Shown in pieces: positions 27,194 through 36,498 of a stretch of DNA of 64,000 bases. Numbering within the stretch: position 1 is the stretch's first letter; each line of letters opens with the position of its first letter. Below the pieces are notes generated by a model. It worked only from the letters and a program-made list of their open reading frames with translations. It ran no database searches and had not been told where the DNA came from. This stretch comes from Microbacterium sp. Nx66 (lineage in GTDB: Bacteria; Actinomycetota; Actinomycetes; Actinomycetales; Microbacteriaceae). Both the position numbers and the translations under genes were made by a program. The stretch is from contig NZ_LR880474.1 in NCBI RefSeq assembly GCF_904066215.1, positions 1,240,001 to 1,304,000 of the forward strand. The letters are read 5' to 3'.

Positions 27194-27892
27194 TCACCTC
27201 ACCACCAGATCGACGAGGATGTTGACCGAGTTCAGCACACTCTGTCCTTTGGCTTTCGAGTAGTCGGTGTAGAGCAGCTCGACCGGATACTCCCGCCAGG
27301 GCAGGCCGGTGCGGCCGAGCTCGAGCACGATCTCTGTGGCGTGCGCCATGCGGTCCTGCTTCAGATCGATCTGCTCGGCGGCGTCGCGGCGGATCACCCG
27401 GAGGCCGTTGTGCGCGTCGGTGAGCTTCAGACTGGTGGTGAGGTTCGTCACCCACACTGCGGTCTTCAGCATGACCTTCTTGATCCAGCCGGGGTTGGTC
27501 CGGTCGTCGAGGAAGCGCGAGCCGAAGACGATCGCGAGGTCCTCCGCACGCGCTAGCTCGAGCATCCCGAGGGCATCTTCGATACGGTGCTGGCCATCGG
27601 CGTCGAAGGTGACGATGTACTCGCACTCCGAGTGGCTGAGCGCGTAGGTGATGCCGGTCTGCAGTGCGGCACCCTGACCCAGGTTGACGGGGTGCTGGAC
27701 GAGCATCGCTCCGGCCTCCGTGGCGATCCGTGCGGAAGCGTCGCTGGAGCCGTCGTCGACGCAGATGACGTGGGCGAACTCCTGACGCAACTGGGTGATC
27801 ACACTGCCGATGACGCTGGCTTCGTTGTACAGGGGGATGACGATCCAGGCTCGCCGATCGGGCGTTCGAGGTGAGGGGACGCTCGGGGACAT
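27194..27892 (-). CDS. family 2 glycosyltransferase, polyprenyl-phosphate sugar synthase type
   Basis: 232 residues. GT-A fold with AWIVIPLYNEASVIGSVITQ, VICVDDGSSDASARIA, HPVNLGQGAALQTGI and the metal-binding TFDADGQHRIEDAL, the set seen in dolichol-phosphate-mannose synthase-like enzymes that load a sugar onto polyprenyl phosphate. No membrane helices of its own; the adjacent DUF2304 protein may supply them. The start at 27892 has a CACAAT hexamer 6 bases upstream, overlapping the region of the divergent gene at 27951. Which sugar it loads is not visible. Confidence 0.85.
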   Translation of the reverse strand: MSPSVPSPRTPDRRAWIVIPLYNEASVIGSVITQLRQEFAHVICVDDGSSDASARIATEAGAMLVQHPVNLGQGAALQTGITYALSHSECEYIVTFDADGQHRIEDALGMLELARAEDLAIVFGSRFLDDRTNPGWIKKVMLKTAVWVTNLTTSLKLTDAHNGLRVIRRDAAEQIDLKQDRMAHATEIVLELGRTGLPWREYPVELLYTDYSKAKGQSVLNSVNILVDLVVR

Positions 27893-27950
27893 GATTCCAT
27901 TGTGTCAGGTGTCTTTCCGGTCACCGTGAACCCCGAGCCCGTTGGACGAG

Positions 27951-29132
27951 ATGACGAAACGAAACAGAGTGATCGTCGCGACCCGGCTGTACACCCCGGA
28001 GGTGACCGCCGCGAGCTTCCGGATGGAGGCGCTCGTGCAGGCCATGACGACGAGCGCGGACGTGACCGTGCTCACCACCCGGCCGCCAGCCGGCAGCGTC
28101 GCGCGCGCTGAGGACACCGCAGCCAGGATCAAACGGATGCCCGTGCTGCGTGACCGCTCCGGCGCGATCCGCGGGTACGTGCAGTACCTGTCGTTCGATA
28201 TCCCTCTGTTCTTCCGTCTGCTCGTGAACCGTGCCGACGTTATCGTCGCGGAGGCGCCACCTACCACGGGGTTGGTGGCTGCCGTCGCCGGCATGCTCAC
28301 CAGGCGACCGGTTGTGTACTACCCGGGGGACGTGTGGTCGGATGCCGTGGCCTCGACGGAGGCGCCAGGACTGGTGGTGCGACTGATGACAGCGGTCGAG
28401 CGCTTCGTGCTCCGGCGTTCCGCGCGGTCGATCGCCGTGTCGGCGGAGGTCGCCGAACGTCTGGTCGCGGTCGGTGCGCTGCCCGAGCGCGTCGTCGAGG
28501 TGGGCAACGGCATCGACACGGATGTGTTCCGCCCCGATGTGTCACCCGCCGCCGCCGAGCGTCCGTACTTCGTGTACACGGGAACGATGTCGGAGTGGCA
28601 GCAGCCCGACGTGTTCGTGCGCGCATTGGCCGAGCTGGACGACGTCGACGTCGATATCCGGTTCTTCGGCCAGGGATCCGTGGAGGCGGAACTGAAGGCG
28701 CTGGCGGACACGCTGGTGCCCGGCCGCGTGCACTTCGGTGGGCTCGTGCCGCCTGCAGGCTCGGCGTCCTGGATCAGGGGAGCGGTGGGTGCGCTCGTGA
28801 GCATCGTGCCCGGGATCGGCTACGATTTCGCACGACCGACGAAGACGTACGCTGCGGCCGCCGTCGGCACCCCCGTGCTCTTCGCGGGGGCGCAGACGGG
28901 CGCCGAGGTCGTTCGGGCCGCGGGTCTCGGTGAGGCCAGCGACTTCACGGTCTCCGAGGTCGCGCAGGCGATGCGACGACTCGTCGCCCAGGCACAGGAC
29001 GGGACGACGGAGCGCGAGCGTCCGCGTCGAGCGCAATGGGCCGTCGACACGGTGTCCTGGAGCACGGTCGGTGGGAAGGCCGCCGATGTCGTGCGGAGCG
29101 TGCTTGACGGTCTGCGCGGCCGACGCCGGTAG
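27951..29132 (+). CDS. family 4 glycosyltransferase (WbuB-like)
   Basis: 393 residues from ATG 27951. N-terminal VIVATRLYTPEVTAASFRM and YYPGDVWSDAVAS match WbuB-type transferases of O-antigen clusters; the donor half has YFVYTGTMSEWQQPDVFV, VHFGGLVPPAGSASWI and a YAAAAVGTPVLFAG block. It probably moves an amino sugar in the cytoplasm. The TAG stop at 29130-29132 forms the first half of a TAGAAT box for the acetyltransferase gene that follows. Confidence 0.85.
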   Translation: MTKRNRVIVATRLYTPEVTAASFRMEALVQAMTTSADVTVLTTRPPAGSVARAEDTAARIKRMPVLRDRSGAIRGYVQYLSFDIPLFFRLLVNRADVIVAEAPPTTGLVAAVAGMLTRRPVVYYPGDVWSDAVASTEAPGLVVRLMTAVERFVLRRSARSIAVSAEVAERLVAVGALPERVVEVGNGIDTDVFRPDVSPAAAERPYFVYTGTMSEWQQPDVFVRALAELDDVDVDIRFFGQGSVEAELKALADTLVPGRVHFGGLVPPAGSASWIRGAVGALVSIVPGIGYDFARPTKTYAAAAVGTPVLFAGAQTGAEVVRAAGLGEASDFTVSEVAQAMRRLVAQAQDGTTERERPRRAQWAVDTVSWSTVGGKAADVVRSVLDGLRGRRR

Positions 29133-29135
29133 AAT
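29104..29135 (+). promoter_or_regulatory. promoter candidate TTGACG-N20-TAGAAT
   Basis: TTGACG 29104-29109 and TAGAAT 29130-29135, spacer 20 bases (longer than ideal). The box uses the stop codon of the preceding gene; an AAGGAG ribosome site at 29169-29174 precedes the GTG at 29179, so this message would have a leader. Confidence 0.45.
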
Positions 29136-29178
29136 CGCCTGTGGTGCCGCCACGTCCTGGCATCATGCAAGGAGCGCT

Positions 29179-29790
29179 GTGACCGAATCATCCCGCGTGC
29201 GGATCGTCGAATCCGCTGATGTCTCCTCGGATGCCTCCATCGGCGACGGCTCCTCGATCTGGCATCTCGCACAGGTGCGGGAGCAGGCGCAGCTCGGCGA
29301 GAACTGCATCATCGGGCGGGGGGCCTACGTCGGCACCGGCGTCGTCATGGGCGACAACTGCAAGGTGCAGAACTACGCGCTCGTCTACGAGCCGGCGCGG
29401 CTCGGCGACGGTGTCTTCATCGGGCCGGCCGTGGTCCTCACCAATGACACGTATCCGCGGGCCATCAACCCGGACGGCTCGATCAAGAGCGCGCACGACT
29501 GGGAGCCCGTCGGCGTCACGATCGAGACGGGCGCGGCGATCGGTGCCCGGGCGACGTGCGTCGCCCCGGTCACCATCGGCGCGTGGGCGACGGTCGCCGC
29601 GGGAGCGGTGGTCGTCAAGGACGTCCCGGCGTATGCACTCGTGGCGGGTGTGCCCGCCAAGCGGATCGGCTGGGTCGGCGAGTCCGGCGTACCGTTGACC
29701 GCCGGCGCCGAGGCCGGTGTATGGATTTGCCCGCAGAGCGGCGAACGCTATGCGGAGAACGATGGAACCCTGACCAAGGAGGCAGTGTGA
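29179..29790 (+). CDS. wbpD: UDP-2-acetamido-3-amino-glucuronate N-acetyltransferase (WbpD type)
   Basis: 203 residues from GTG 29179 with a good AAGGAG. Left-handed beta helix of hexapeptide repeats: SIGDGSSIWHLAQVREQ, GENCIIGRGAYVGTGVVMGD, NYALVYEPARLGDGVFIG, and a loop with LTNDTYPRAINPDG, which is the WbpD/WlbB hallmark. It acetylates the 3-amino group of a UDP-uronic acid. The next two genes encode the matching aminotransferase and oxidase in the reverse of the pathway order. A tail after residue 165 (WICPQSGERY) is an extra typical of this subgroup. Confidence 0.87.
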   Translation: MTESSRVRIVESADVSSDASIGDGSSIWHLAQVREQAQLGENCIIGRGAYVGTGVVMGDNCKVQNYALVYEPARLGDGVFIGPAVVLTNDTYPRAINPDGSIKSAHDWEPVGVTIETGAAIGARATCVAPVTIGAWATVAAGAVVVKDVPAYALVAGVPAKRIGWVGESGVPLTAGAEAGVWICPQSGERYAENDGTLTKEAV

Positions 29791-30884
29791 GCGAGTTCAT
29801 CCCCCCGGCGAAGCCGATCATCGGCGACGAGGAGCGCGAGGCCGTCGACCGGGTGCTCCGCAGCGGCATGGTCGCCCAGGGGCCGGAGGTCGCTGCCTTC
29901 GAGGCGGAGTTCGCCGATCACTTCGTGCAGGGGCGTCCGTCCGTCGCCGTCAACAGCGGCACCGCCGGCCTGCACCTCGGGCTGCTGGCTGCGGGCGTCG
30001 GTGCGGGCGATGAGGTCATCGTTCCGTCGTTCACATTTGCCGCGACCGGCAACTCCGTCGCACTCACCGGCGGCACGCCGGTCTTCGTCGACATCGAGCC
30101 GGAGACCTTCTCCCTCGATCCGGCCGCCGTCGCCGCCGCCATCACCCCGAACACCAAGGGCATCCTGCCCGTGCATCTTTACGGGCACCCGGCCCGCATG
30201 CGCGAGCTCGAGGCGCTGGCCGCTGACCGCGGTGTCGCGCTGTATGAAGACGCCGCGCAGGCGCACGGCGCTTCGCTGGACGGCCGCCCTGTCGGCACGT
30301 TCGGACAGTTCGCCATGTTCAGCCTCTACCCGACGAAGAACATGACCAGTGGTGAAGGTGGCATGGTCACGGCGGAGAACGCCGGGATCGCCCGGATGCT
30401 GAAACTGCTCCGCAACCAGGGCATGGAGCGTCAGTACGAGAACGAGATCGTCGGCTTCAACGCCCGTATGACCGACATCCACGCCGCCATCGGGCGTGTG
30501 CAGCTGACGAAGGTCGACGCGTGGACGGCTCAGCGCCAGGCGAACGCCGCGTTCCTGGATGCCGAGCTGCGAGGCGTCATGACGCCTCCGGTCGCCGAGG
30601 GCGCCGTGCACGTCTACCACCAGTACACGATCCGCGTCCCCGAGGACCGTGACGGCTTCGTCGCGGCTCTCAAGGCGGAGCACAATGTGGGCTCGGGCGT
30701 CTACTATCCGATACCGAATCACCGCCTGCCGTCGCTCGCACCCTACGCACCGGATCTGGACCTGCCCGAGACCGAGCGCGCCGCCCGCGAGGTGGTGTCG
30801 CTGCCGGTGCACCCGTCGCTGTCGCAGGACGACCTCGATCGCATCGTCACCGCAGTGAACACCCTCGCGGGAGCGGGCGCCTGA
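29787..30884 (+). CDS. wbpE: UDP-3-keto-uronate PLP aminotransferase (WbpE type)
   Basis: 365 residues; GTG overlaps the wbpD stop. DegT-family fold: AVNSGTAGLHLGLLAAGVGAG, ALYEDAAQAHGA (Asp to PLP), and FSLYPTKNMTSGEGGM with the Lys that forms the Schiff base. The YPTKN form is usual for WbpE and ArnB-like enzymes and differs from the LegC gene at 15956. It should aminate C3 of UDP-3-keto-GlcNAcA made by the next gene. One-base overlap (TGATG) to wbpB. Confidence 0.87.
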   Translation: MSEFIPPAKPIIGDEEREAVDRVLRSGMVAQGPEVAAFEAEFADHFVQGRPSVAVNSGTAGLHLGLLAAGVGAGDEVIVPSFTFAATGNSVALTGGTPVFVDIEPETFSLDPAAVAAAITPNTKGILPVHLYGHPARMRELEALAADRGVALYEDAAQAHGASLDGRPVGTFGQFAMFSLYPTKNMTSGEGGMVTAENAGIARMLKLLRNQGMERQYENEIVGFNARMTDIHAAIGRVQLTKVDAWTAQRQANAAFLDAELRGVMTPPVAEGAVHVYHQYTIRVPEDRDGFVAALKAEHNVGSGVYYPIPNHRLPSLAPYAPDLDLPETERAAREVVSLPVHPSLSQDDLDRIVTAVNTLAGAGA

Positions 30885-31867
30885 TGGTGTTGCGGGCGGG
30901 TCTGCTCGGCGTTGGGATGATGGGACGCCATCACGCGCGCGTCCTGCGTGAGGTGGACGGCGTCGACCTGGTCGCTATCGCCGACCCCGGAGGAGACCCG
31001 CACGGTGTCGCCGGCGACCTCAGCATCCTGCCCGACATCGAAGCCCTCATCGATGCGGGCATCGATCTCGCCGTCGTCGCCGTGCCGACGCGTTTCCACG
31101 AGGACGCGGCGCTCAAACTGGCCGCCGCCGGAGTGCACACGCTGGTGGAGAAGCCCATCGCGCACAGCATCGAGGCCGGACAGCGCATGGTGGACGCGTT
31201 CGAGAGCGCGGGCCTGGTCGGCGCGGTCGGTCACATCGAGCGCTTCAACCCCGCGCTGCAGGAGCTGCGCCGTCGGATCGAGGCCGGTGAGCTCGGTGCG
31301 GTCTACCAGGTGGCGACGCGCCGGCAGGGGCCGTTCCCGTCCCGCATCGCCGACGTCGGAGTGGCGAAGGACCTCGCCTCGCACGACGTCGACCTCACGG
31401 CCTGGGTCGTGCAGTCCGACTACGAACGCGTGTTCGCGCAGACGGCGTTCAAGAGCGGCAGAGAGCATGAGGACATGATCACGATCACCGGGCGCACCAT
31501 GTCGGGTGTCATCGTGAATAACATCGTCAATTGGCTCTCGCCCATGAAGGAGCGGTTGACCGTGGTCACAGGCGAGAAGGGCGCGTTCGTCGCCGACACC
31601 TCGACCGGCGATCTCACGTTCTACGCGAATGGCACCATTCCGCTGGAGTGGGAGTCCGTGTCGACGTTCCGTGGCGTGTCCGAGGGCGACGTCACCCGCT
31701 ACGCCTTCGCGAAGCGGGAACCCCTGCGTGTCGAGCACGAGGCGTTCCGCGACGCGGTCCTGGGAGCCGACAGCGACGTGGTGACGATGGCCCAGGGCTT
31801 GCGCACGCTCGCAGTCGTCGAGGCCGCGCTGGAGTCCGCGCGCACGGGCAGCTCGATCACGATCTGA
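30884..31867 (+). CDS. wbpB: Gfo/Idh/MocA-family UDP-GlcNAcA 3-dehydrogenase (WbpB type)
   Basis: 327 residues. Rossmann start RAGLLGVGMMGRHHARVL, the EKPIAHSIEAGQRM motif with the family's Lys-Pro, and a C-terminal beta-sheet domain with GHIERFNPALQEL and VAKDLASHDVDL (catalytic His and Asp). In the WbpB/WbpE pair it oxidises C3 of UDP-GlcNAcA; known enzymes recycle NADH with 2-oxoglutarate. The three genes from 29179 form one transcript that ends at a strong convergent hairpin. Confidence 0.85.
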   Translation: MVLRAGLLGVGMMGRHHARVLREVDGVDLVAIADPGGDPHGVAGDLSILPDIEALIDAGIDLAVVAVPTRFHEDAALKLAAAGVHTLVEKPIAHSIEAGQRMVDAFESAGLVGAVGHIERFNPALQELRRRIEAGELGAVYQVATRRQGPFPSRIADVGVAKDLASHDVDLTAWVVQSDYERVFAQTAFKSGREHEDMITITGRTMSGVIVNNIVNWLSPMKERLTVVTGEKGAFVADTSTGDLTFYANGTIPLEWESVSTFRGVSEGDVTRYAFAKREPLRVEHEAFRDAVLGADSDVVTMAQGLRTLAVVEAALESARTGSSITI

Positions 31868-31924
31868 GGCCCGAGGGGTCCGGAGGGATGACTCAGCACG
31901 AGCTCCTTCCGGATCTCGGGCTCA
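31865..31924. terminator. bidirectional hairpin covering both convergent stop codons
   Basis: TGAGGCCCGAG (31865-31875) pairs with CTCGGGCTCA (31915-31924) with one bulged G, and the inner TCCGGA at 31879-31884 pairs with TCCGGA at 31908-31913. The outer stem contains the TGA of wbpB and the TGA of the opposing glycosyltransferase. Confidence 0.6.
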
Positions 31925-33154
31925 GACGATCGCTTCCAGAGCGTCCAGGAACACCCGGCTCTGGGCGTCACGCGTGAACTGCGTGCCCTCGGCGAGCGAT
32001 GGGGCCTGTACGCGTCCGGTGCGCGACTTCTCCTCGGCCATCGCGTATAGAGCGTCCGCGATCGCCGCGGGGTCATTGCTGACGACGCCGAGCCCGTTGT
32101 CGCGTATCAGGTCGCCGGCGGCGCTGTCCTCGAGCCCGGTCATGATGATCGGGCGCGCAGCTCCGATGTACTCGAAGACCTTGCCGCTCAGCACGCCCTT
32201 CTCGCCGGGGTCGTTCCACAGCAGAAGCAGCAGCGCGTCGGAGTCGGCTTGGATCTGCAGCGACTCCGCGTGGCTCACCTTCCCGTGCTGGCGGACGGCG
32301 GCATCGAGCCCCAGCGACTCGATGGCGGCAGCGACCTCGGCCGAATGCGGACCGTAGAAGTCGACGGAAATGCGGGTGTCCGGGTGCGCACGCAGCAGCT
32401 CCGCAACGCCGCTGAGGAACGGCAGGGGATCGCGTCTTTTAGGGATCACCCAGCCGCAGTAGGCGATGCGCAGTTCGGAAGAGGACGGGTGGTACTCGAG
32501 ATGCGCGAAGTCCTGGGGGTCGTAGCCGTTGGTGACCACGACCGTGGGGACCCCATACGCAGCTTCGAGTTCGTCCGCGAGGGGGGCGCTGACCGTGGTG
32601 AGCAAGGCAGCGTCCGACACGTGCCGACGCTCGACAGACGAGTCCAGGCGACGTCGGAGCGCGCCGTACGGGTAGTAGGTGCTGTTGGAGAGCAGGTCAC
32701 GGTAGTCGACGGCGAGCTCGGCCTCGAAGTGCTTCGCCAGTCTGGAACCGAGCATCAGGGCGCTGAACGGGCCGACGCTGGTCACGACCACGTCAGGGCG
32801 CCAGTCCCATGCGGCGGCGTGGCGCCCTGCGGCTTTCGCCCACCGGCCGTAGATGTCCGGCCAGACGAACTTCATCGCGATGGCGTAAGCGACCGACGCG
32901 GCACGGTGCCACGGCCGCGGCTTCTTCGGTTTGAGGCTCTGCACGCCGGAGACGGCCTTCATCATCGGGTCCGCCACGCGGTGGATGGTCAGCCCGGCGT
33001 GCTCGGGGACGATGAGACCCTCGTCCGCGCCGTCGCGGGTGAGCACACGCACCTCGTGCCCCGCGGAGGCCCAGAACGAGGCGAGCTTCGAGATCCGCAC
33101 GGCGGCGATCTTGTTCTCGGGCGGGAAGAACGGGCAGATGAGCAGGATTCGCAT
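31922..33154 (-). CDS. family 4 glycosyltransferase
   Basis: 410 residues from ATG 33154, with AGGAGA upstream; longer in-frame readings lack a start like this. MRILLICPFFPPENKIAAVR opens a GT-B enzyme, with VVTNGYDPQDF, IAYCGWVIPKRRDPLPFL, and LLLLWNDPGEKGVLSGKVFE where Lys and Glu should hold the nucleotide sugar. It lies 47 bp downstream of the ABC flippase gene and is probably in its transcript. The sugar is unknown; similar proteins assemble capsule or O-antigen repeat units. Confidence 0.82.
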   Translation of the reverse strand: MRILLICPFFPPENKIAAVRISKLASFWASAGHEVRVLTRDGADEGLIVPEHAGLTIHRVADPMMKAVSGVQSLKPKKPRPWHRAASVAYAIAMKFVWPDIYGRWAKAAGRHAAAWDWRPDVVVTSVGPFSALMLGSRLAKHFEAELAVDYRDLLSNSTYYPYGALRRRLDSSVERRHVSDAALLTTVSAPLADELEAAYGVPTVVVTNGYDPQDFAHLEYHPSSSELRIAYCGWVIPKRRDPLPFLSGVAELLRAHPDTRISVDFYGPHSAEVAAAIESLGLDAAVRQHGKVSHAESLQIQADSDALLLLLWNDPGEKGVLSGKVFEYIGAARPIIMTGLEDSAAGDLIRDNGLGVVSNDPAAIADALYAMAEEKSRTGRVQAPSLAEGTQFTRDAQSRVFLDALEAIV

Positions 33155-33201
33155 GTTCCGGGTCTCCTGGGAAGGGCGGACGGGGGAGGGAGCGGACGAA
33201 G

Positions 33202-34977
33202 CTACGGCACAAGTCCGGCGAGCGACGCTTGGAACCGGAAGTCGGGTACCTGCGCGACGACTTCGTCGAAGGTGCCGAAGCCCAGGACGCGACCCTGATC
33301 GAGGTAGCAGACCTGGTCGTAGTGCCGGATGGTGGCGAGACGGTGCGCCACGGTGATGAAGGTCACCTTGCCGTGCAGCTCGTTCATCGATTCGACGACT
33401 CGGTTCTCGGTGGCCGTGTCGAGCGAGCTCGTTGCTTCGTCCATGACCATCACCAAGGGATCGGTGTAAAGCGCCCTGGCGATCCCGAGTCGCTGTTGCT
33501 GCCCTCCGGATACCGAGGAGCCGCGTTCGCCGAGACGCTCCTCGAGTCCGCCGGGACGCTCGGCAATCTCGCTGATGTGCGCTCGTCGAAGAGCCTGGAC
33601 GACACGGTCGGGATCGTAGTCCTGCTCCCACGTCAGCGCGACGTTCTGCGCCACGGAGCCGTCGAACAGCGCCACCCGCTGCGGCACATACCCCACGCGC
33701 TGACGCCACTGATGCAGGACACGGTCCACGGGGTGCCCGTCGATCTCGAGAGTTCCCGACGTCGGTACGCTGAGGCCGAGGATGATGTCGATCAGCGTGG
33801 ACTTCCCGGCGCCCGAAGGACCGACGATAGCGAGGCTGGATCCGAACGGGACGCTCAGATCGAGGTCCTTCAAGACCGGTCCGCGGTCACCGTCGTAGCT
33901 GAAGGAGACGTTCCGCAACCGCAGCTCGCGGGGGTGCAGGGGCAGGCTCTCGGAGTCGCTCGGCTCGGTCTGCACGGCCGTGTTCGTCTGCGTGAGCTGT
34001 CGGATCACGTCCCTCGCGTAGACCTCGTTCGAGGATGCGGCTGTGAGGCTGGCCTGCACAGCGTTCATCGAGGGGATCATCCGGAATCCGGACGCGGCGA
34101 ACAGCGATATGGCCACGACAGCCTCCGCGGCGCCGCCGGTCAGGAATGCCGAGGCGCCGATGAGGACGAATCCGCCGATCAGGGCGGCCTCGAAGGCGTA
34201 GCGCGGGACGATGGTCATGAAGGCGAGGTTCGCCCGCGATCGGGTCGCAACCGCTCGGTTCTTCGAGATGACGCGCCCGGCCTCGTCAAGCTTGCCCCGC
34301 AACGTGACCTCTTTCAGCGCCTCCACCATCTCCGTCATCACAGTCGCGACCCGATAGGAGTAGTCACGACTGCGTTGGCCTTCGGATTTCGAACGACGGG
34401 AGAGCGTGAGCGAGATGGTTCCGGACACGATCGAGAGGTAGACGAAGGCGATCAGTGCCGTCAGCGGCTGAGCGATCACGAGGATGAGCAGTGCCGCGAG
34501 GAACGTGAACAGGTTGCCGGGCACTTGGGAGAGCGCGAGAAGGAATCCGCGGTTCGCGCTGCCCACCGAGGAATCGACCACGCGCGTGAGCTCCGCAGTG
34601 CTGATCCGCGAACGGTCCTCCCAGCTTGAGTGGGTGTACGCGGCGAACAACCTGTCGCCGAGGTCCAGCTCGTACCTGGCGAACCGGCGCGTGGCGCGCC
34701 AGTGCAGCGTCGCCGCGAGCACTCCCTTGAGGATGAACAGCGCGGCGACGGCGACCACGACCCAGGCCGTGGCCGACTCGGGGAGCGGGCCGAAGAACGG
34801 GATCTCGATCGGTTTGTCGGTGACGAAGGTGTTCACCGCGAGGACAATCAGAGCCAGCGCCGCGGTGTCGAGGATCGCGAGCAGGCCTGTGGCGATCGAA
34901 TACCAGAGATAGAACGGGCGGGCATCGCGCGGAAGCACGCGGAACAGATCGAGCAGTGTCCGCCAGATGCTTCTCAT
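33202..34977 (-). CDS. ABC flippase for lipid-linked oligosaccharide (PglK/MsbA-like)
   Basis: 591 residues with membrane and ATPase domains in one chain. About six helices in residues 20-310, then the nucleotide-binding domain: Walker A VGPSGAGKSTLIDI, Q-loop YVPQRVALFDG, signature SSVSGGQQQRLGIARAL, Walker B LVMVMDEATSSLD, switch His in TVAHRLATIR. The ordering and an unusual short linker resemble PglK-type flippases for undecaprenyl-PP glycans more than drug exporters. It sits among glycosyltransferase genes. AAGGAGA lies before the ATG. Confidence 0.82.
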   Translation of the reverse strand: MRSIWRTLLDLFRVLPRDARPFYLWYSIATGLLAILDTAALALIVLAVNTFVTDKPIEIPFFGPLPESATAWVVVAVAALFILKGVLAATLHWRATRRFARYELDLGDRLFAAYTHSSWEDRSRISTAELTRVVDSSVGSANRGFLLALSQVPGNLFTFLAALLILVIAQPLTALIAFVYLSIVSGTISLTLSRRSKSEGQRSRDYSYRVATVMTEMVEALKEVTLRGKLDEAGRVISKNRAVATRSRANLAFMTIVPRYAFEAALIGGFVLIGASAFLTGGAAEAVVAISLFAASGFRMIPSMNAVQASLTAASSNEVYARDVIRQLTQTNTAVQTEPSDSESLPLHPRELRLRNVSFSYDGDRGPVLKDLDLSVPFGSSLAIVGPSGAGKSTLIDIILGLSVPTSGTLEIDGHPVDRVLHQWRQRVGYVPQRVALFDGSVAQNVALTWEQDYDPDRVVQALRRAHISEIAERPGGLEERLGERGSSVSGGQQQRLGIARALYTDPLVMVMDEATSSLDTATENRVVESMNELHGKVTFITVAHRLATIRHYDQVCYLDQGRVLGFGTFDEVVAQVPDFRFQASLAGLVP

Positions 34978-35034
34978 CGGGGTGAGTCTCCTTGCTGTTT
35001 CACAGGGCTACGCCGACGCGGGAAACCCTCATGG

Positions 35035-35040
35035 ATCCTA
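35035..35040 (-). promoter_or_regulatory. possible -10 box for the flippase transcript
   Basis: Read on the minus strand this is TAGGAT, about 58 bases before the ATG at 34977, in the 166-bp gap between two divergent genes. The -35 region is not clear. The gap shows nothing else I can name except GGGAG before the gene at 35144. Confidence 0.3.
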
Positions 35041-35143
35041 CCCGTTGGCATTCGGGCGGATCTGTGGGCGTGCGCAGAGACGCGGAGGCGTCGCTCTTCA
35101 CCCGTGTGCGAGGATGGACGGCAGCTGAACCGACGGGAGTCCG

Positions 35144-36448
35144 ATGCGCCACGCCGCCGCCAGAGAGCAGGCTTCGGAGACCTGCCTGATCCTCCTCACG
35201 AACTGCTTCCCGTTCGCCCCCGGCGAGGAGTTCCTCGAATCGGAGATCGGCCACCTCGCGGCGGCATTCGATCGTGTGCTCCTCATCCCGGTCGTCCGCA
35301 GCGTCGGACAGACACGGAGACGGGCGACTCCCGAGAACGTCGAGGTGATCCTCCCCGAAGCCGTCAGCACGGCGAAGGCCGGCATCCGGAGAGCTCTTCG
35401 CTATGTGGTCCGGCACCCCGTCAGAGCCGCGGCGGCTTTCGGGCGCGCATTGCGATCCTTCCCCCATCCGCGGCGGATCTTCGTCGACCTCCGTCTCGAT
35501 CTGCTCGCCTGCACGGTCGCCGACGAGGTGGCAGCACCGGTCCGCGCGCGGCTCGCTCCGGGAACGCGCGCCGTGTTGTACAGCTACTGGATGATGGTGC
35601 CGGCGCGGACGGCGGTGCGACTGGCTGACCGGTTGGGCAGTCGGACGGTGCCGGTGATCAGCCGCGCACACGGCTACGACGTGTTCTCCGAGCGTAGCCC
35701 TGGCGACTTCCTGCCTCAGCGCGAGCTGCTCCTCTCCCGCGTCTCGGAGGTCTTCACCGCTTCAGAGCACGGGGCGGACTACCTCCGGACGAAGTACCCG
35801 GACTACGCCGACCGCATCAAGACTGGCCATCTCGGTGTCGCACCGGCGAGGTCGGCAGGCAACGTGGTGCAACACCCGCTGAAGGTGTACACCTGCGCCT
35901 ACCTGGTGCCGGTGAAGCGCATCCCGCTGCTCATACAGGCGCTTGCCGTCGCGCAGCGTCGGGGGCTGAAGGTCACCTGGACCCACATCGGCTCAGGGGG
36001 TGGGGAGTATGCCGCTGCTGTCGAGAGACAGGCGGGCGAACACCTGGAGTCCGGAACCTTCGAGTTCCTCGGCGACCTCACCAACGACGAAGTCCGCGCG
36101 CAGTACACAGCACAGCCGGGCGGTGTGTTCGTCAACGTTTCCGAATCGGAGGGGGTTCCCGTGTCGATCATGGAGGCACTCGCACAGGGGTTCCCCGTGA
36201 TCGCCACGGACGTCGGGGGCAACAGCGAACTGATCGACGTCGATGGCGGGATGTTCGACGGACTGCTCCCGGCTACGCCGACCGCCGAGGAGATCGCCGA
36301 CCGACTCGAGCTGCTGACCGCTGCGGAGACGGATGACTACCGACGGTACGTGGAGGCGAGCATCGCGCACTGGAAGCGGGCATGGTCGAGCGACGCGAAC
36401 TACTCCGCGTTCAGCGCACACCTGCTCGGCGCGGCGCGCGCAATCTGA
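35144..36448 (+). CDS. family 4 glycosyltransferase
   Basis: 434 residues with GGGAG five bases before ATG 35144. GT-B type: CLILLTNCFPFAPGEEFLE, VISRAHGYDVFSERSPGDFL, VFTASEHGADYLRTKYPD, ACTYLVPVKR-like KVYTCAYLVPVKRIPLLIQA, and NVSESEGVPVSIMEALAQG with the Glu of the EX7E motif. The form SRAHGYD is common in exopolysaccharide enzymes that work on galactose or mannose. It opens a co-directional set with the 2-epimerase at 36499. Confidence 0.83.
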   Translation: MRHAAAREQASETCLILLTNCFPFAPGEEFLESEIGHLAAAFDRVLLIPVVRSVGQTRRRATPENVEVILPEAVSTAKAGIRRALRYVVRHPVRAAAAFGRALRSFPHPRRIFVDLRLDLLACTVADEVAAPVRARLAPGTRAVLYSYWMMVPARTAVRLADRLGSRTVPVISRAHGYDVFSERSPGDFLPQRELLLSRVSEVFTASEHGADYLRTKYPDYADRIKTGHLGVAPARSAGNVVQHPLKVYTCAYLVPVKRIPLLIQALAVAQRRGLKVTWTHIGSGGGEYAAAVERQAGEHLESGTFEFLGDLTNDEVRAQYTAQPGGVFVNVSESEGVPVSIMEALAQGFPVIATDVGGNSELIDVDGGMFDGLLPATPTAEEIADRLELLTAAETDDYRRYVEASIAHWKRAWSSDANYSAFSAHLLGAARAI

Positions 36449-36485
36449 CAGCCTGTCCAAGCGCATCGCCCCGCAGCGGCTTGCC

Positions 36486-36498
36486 TAGGATGGGTGTC
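36486..36498 (+). promoter_or_regulatory. -10 box TAGGAT 7 bp before start
   Basis: TAGGAT 36486-36491, spacer GGGTGTC, GTG 36499. This box decides the start: the ATG at 36490 lies inside it, so the GTG is preferred. Confidence 0.5.
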
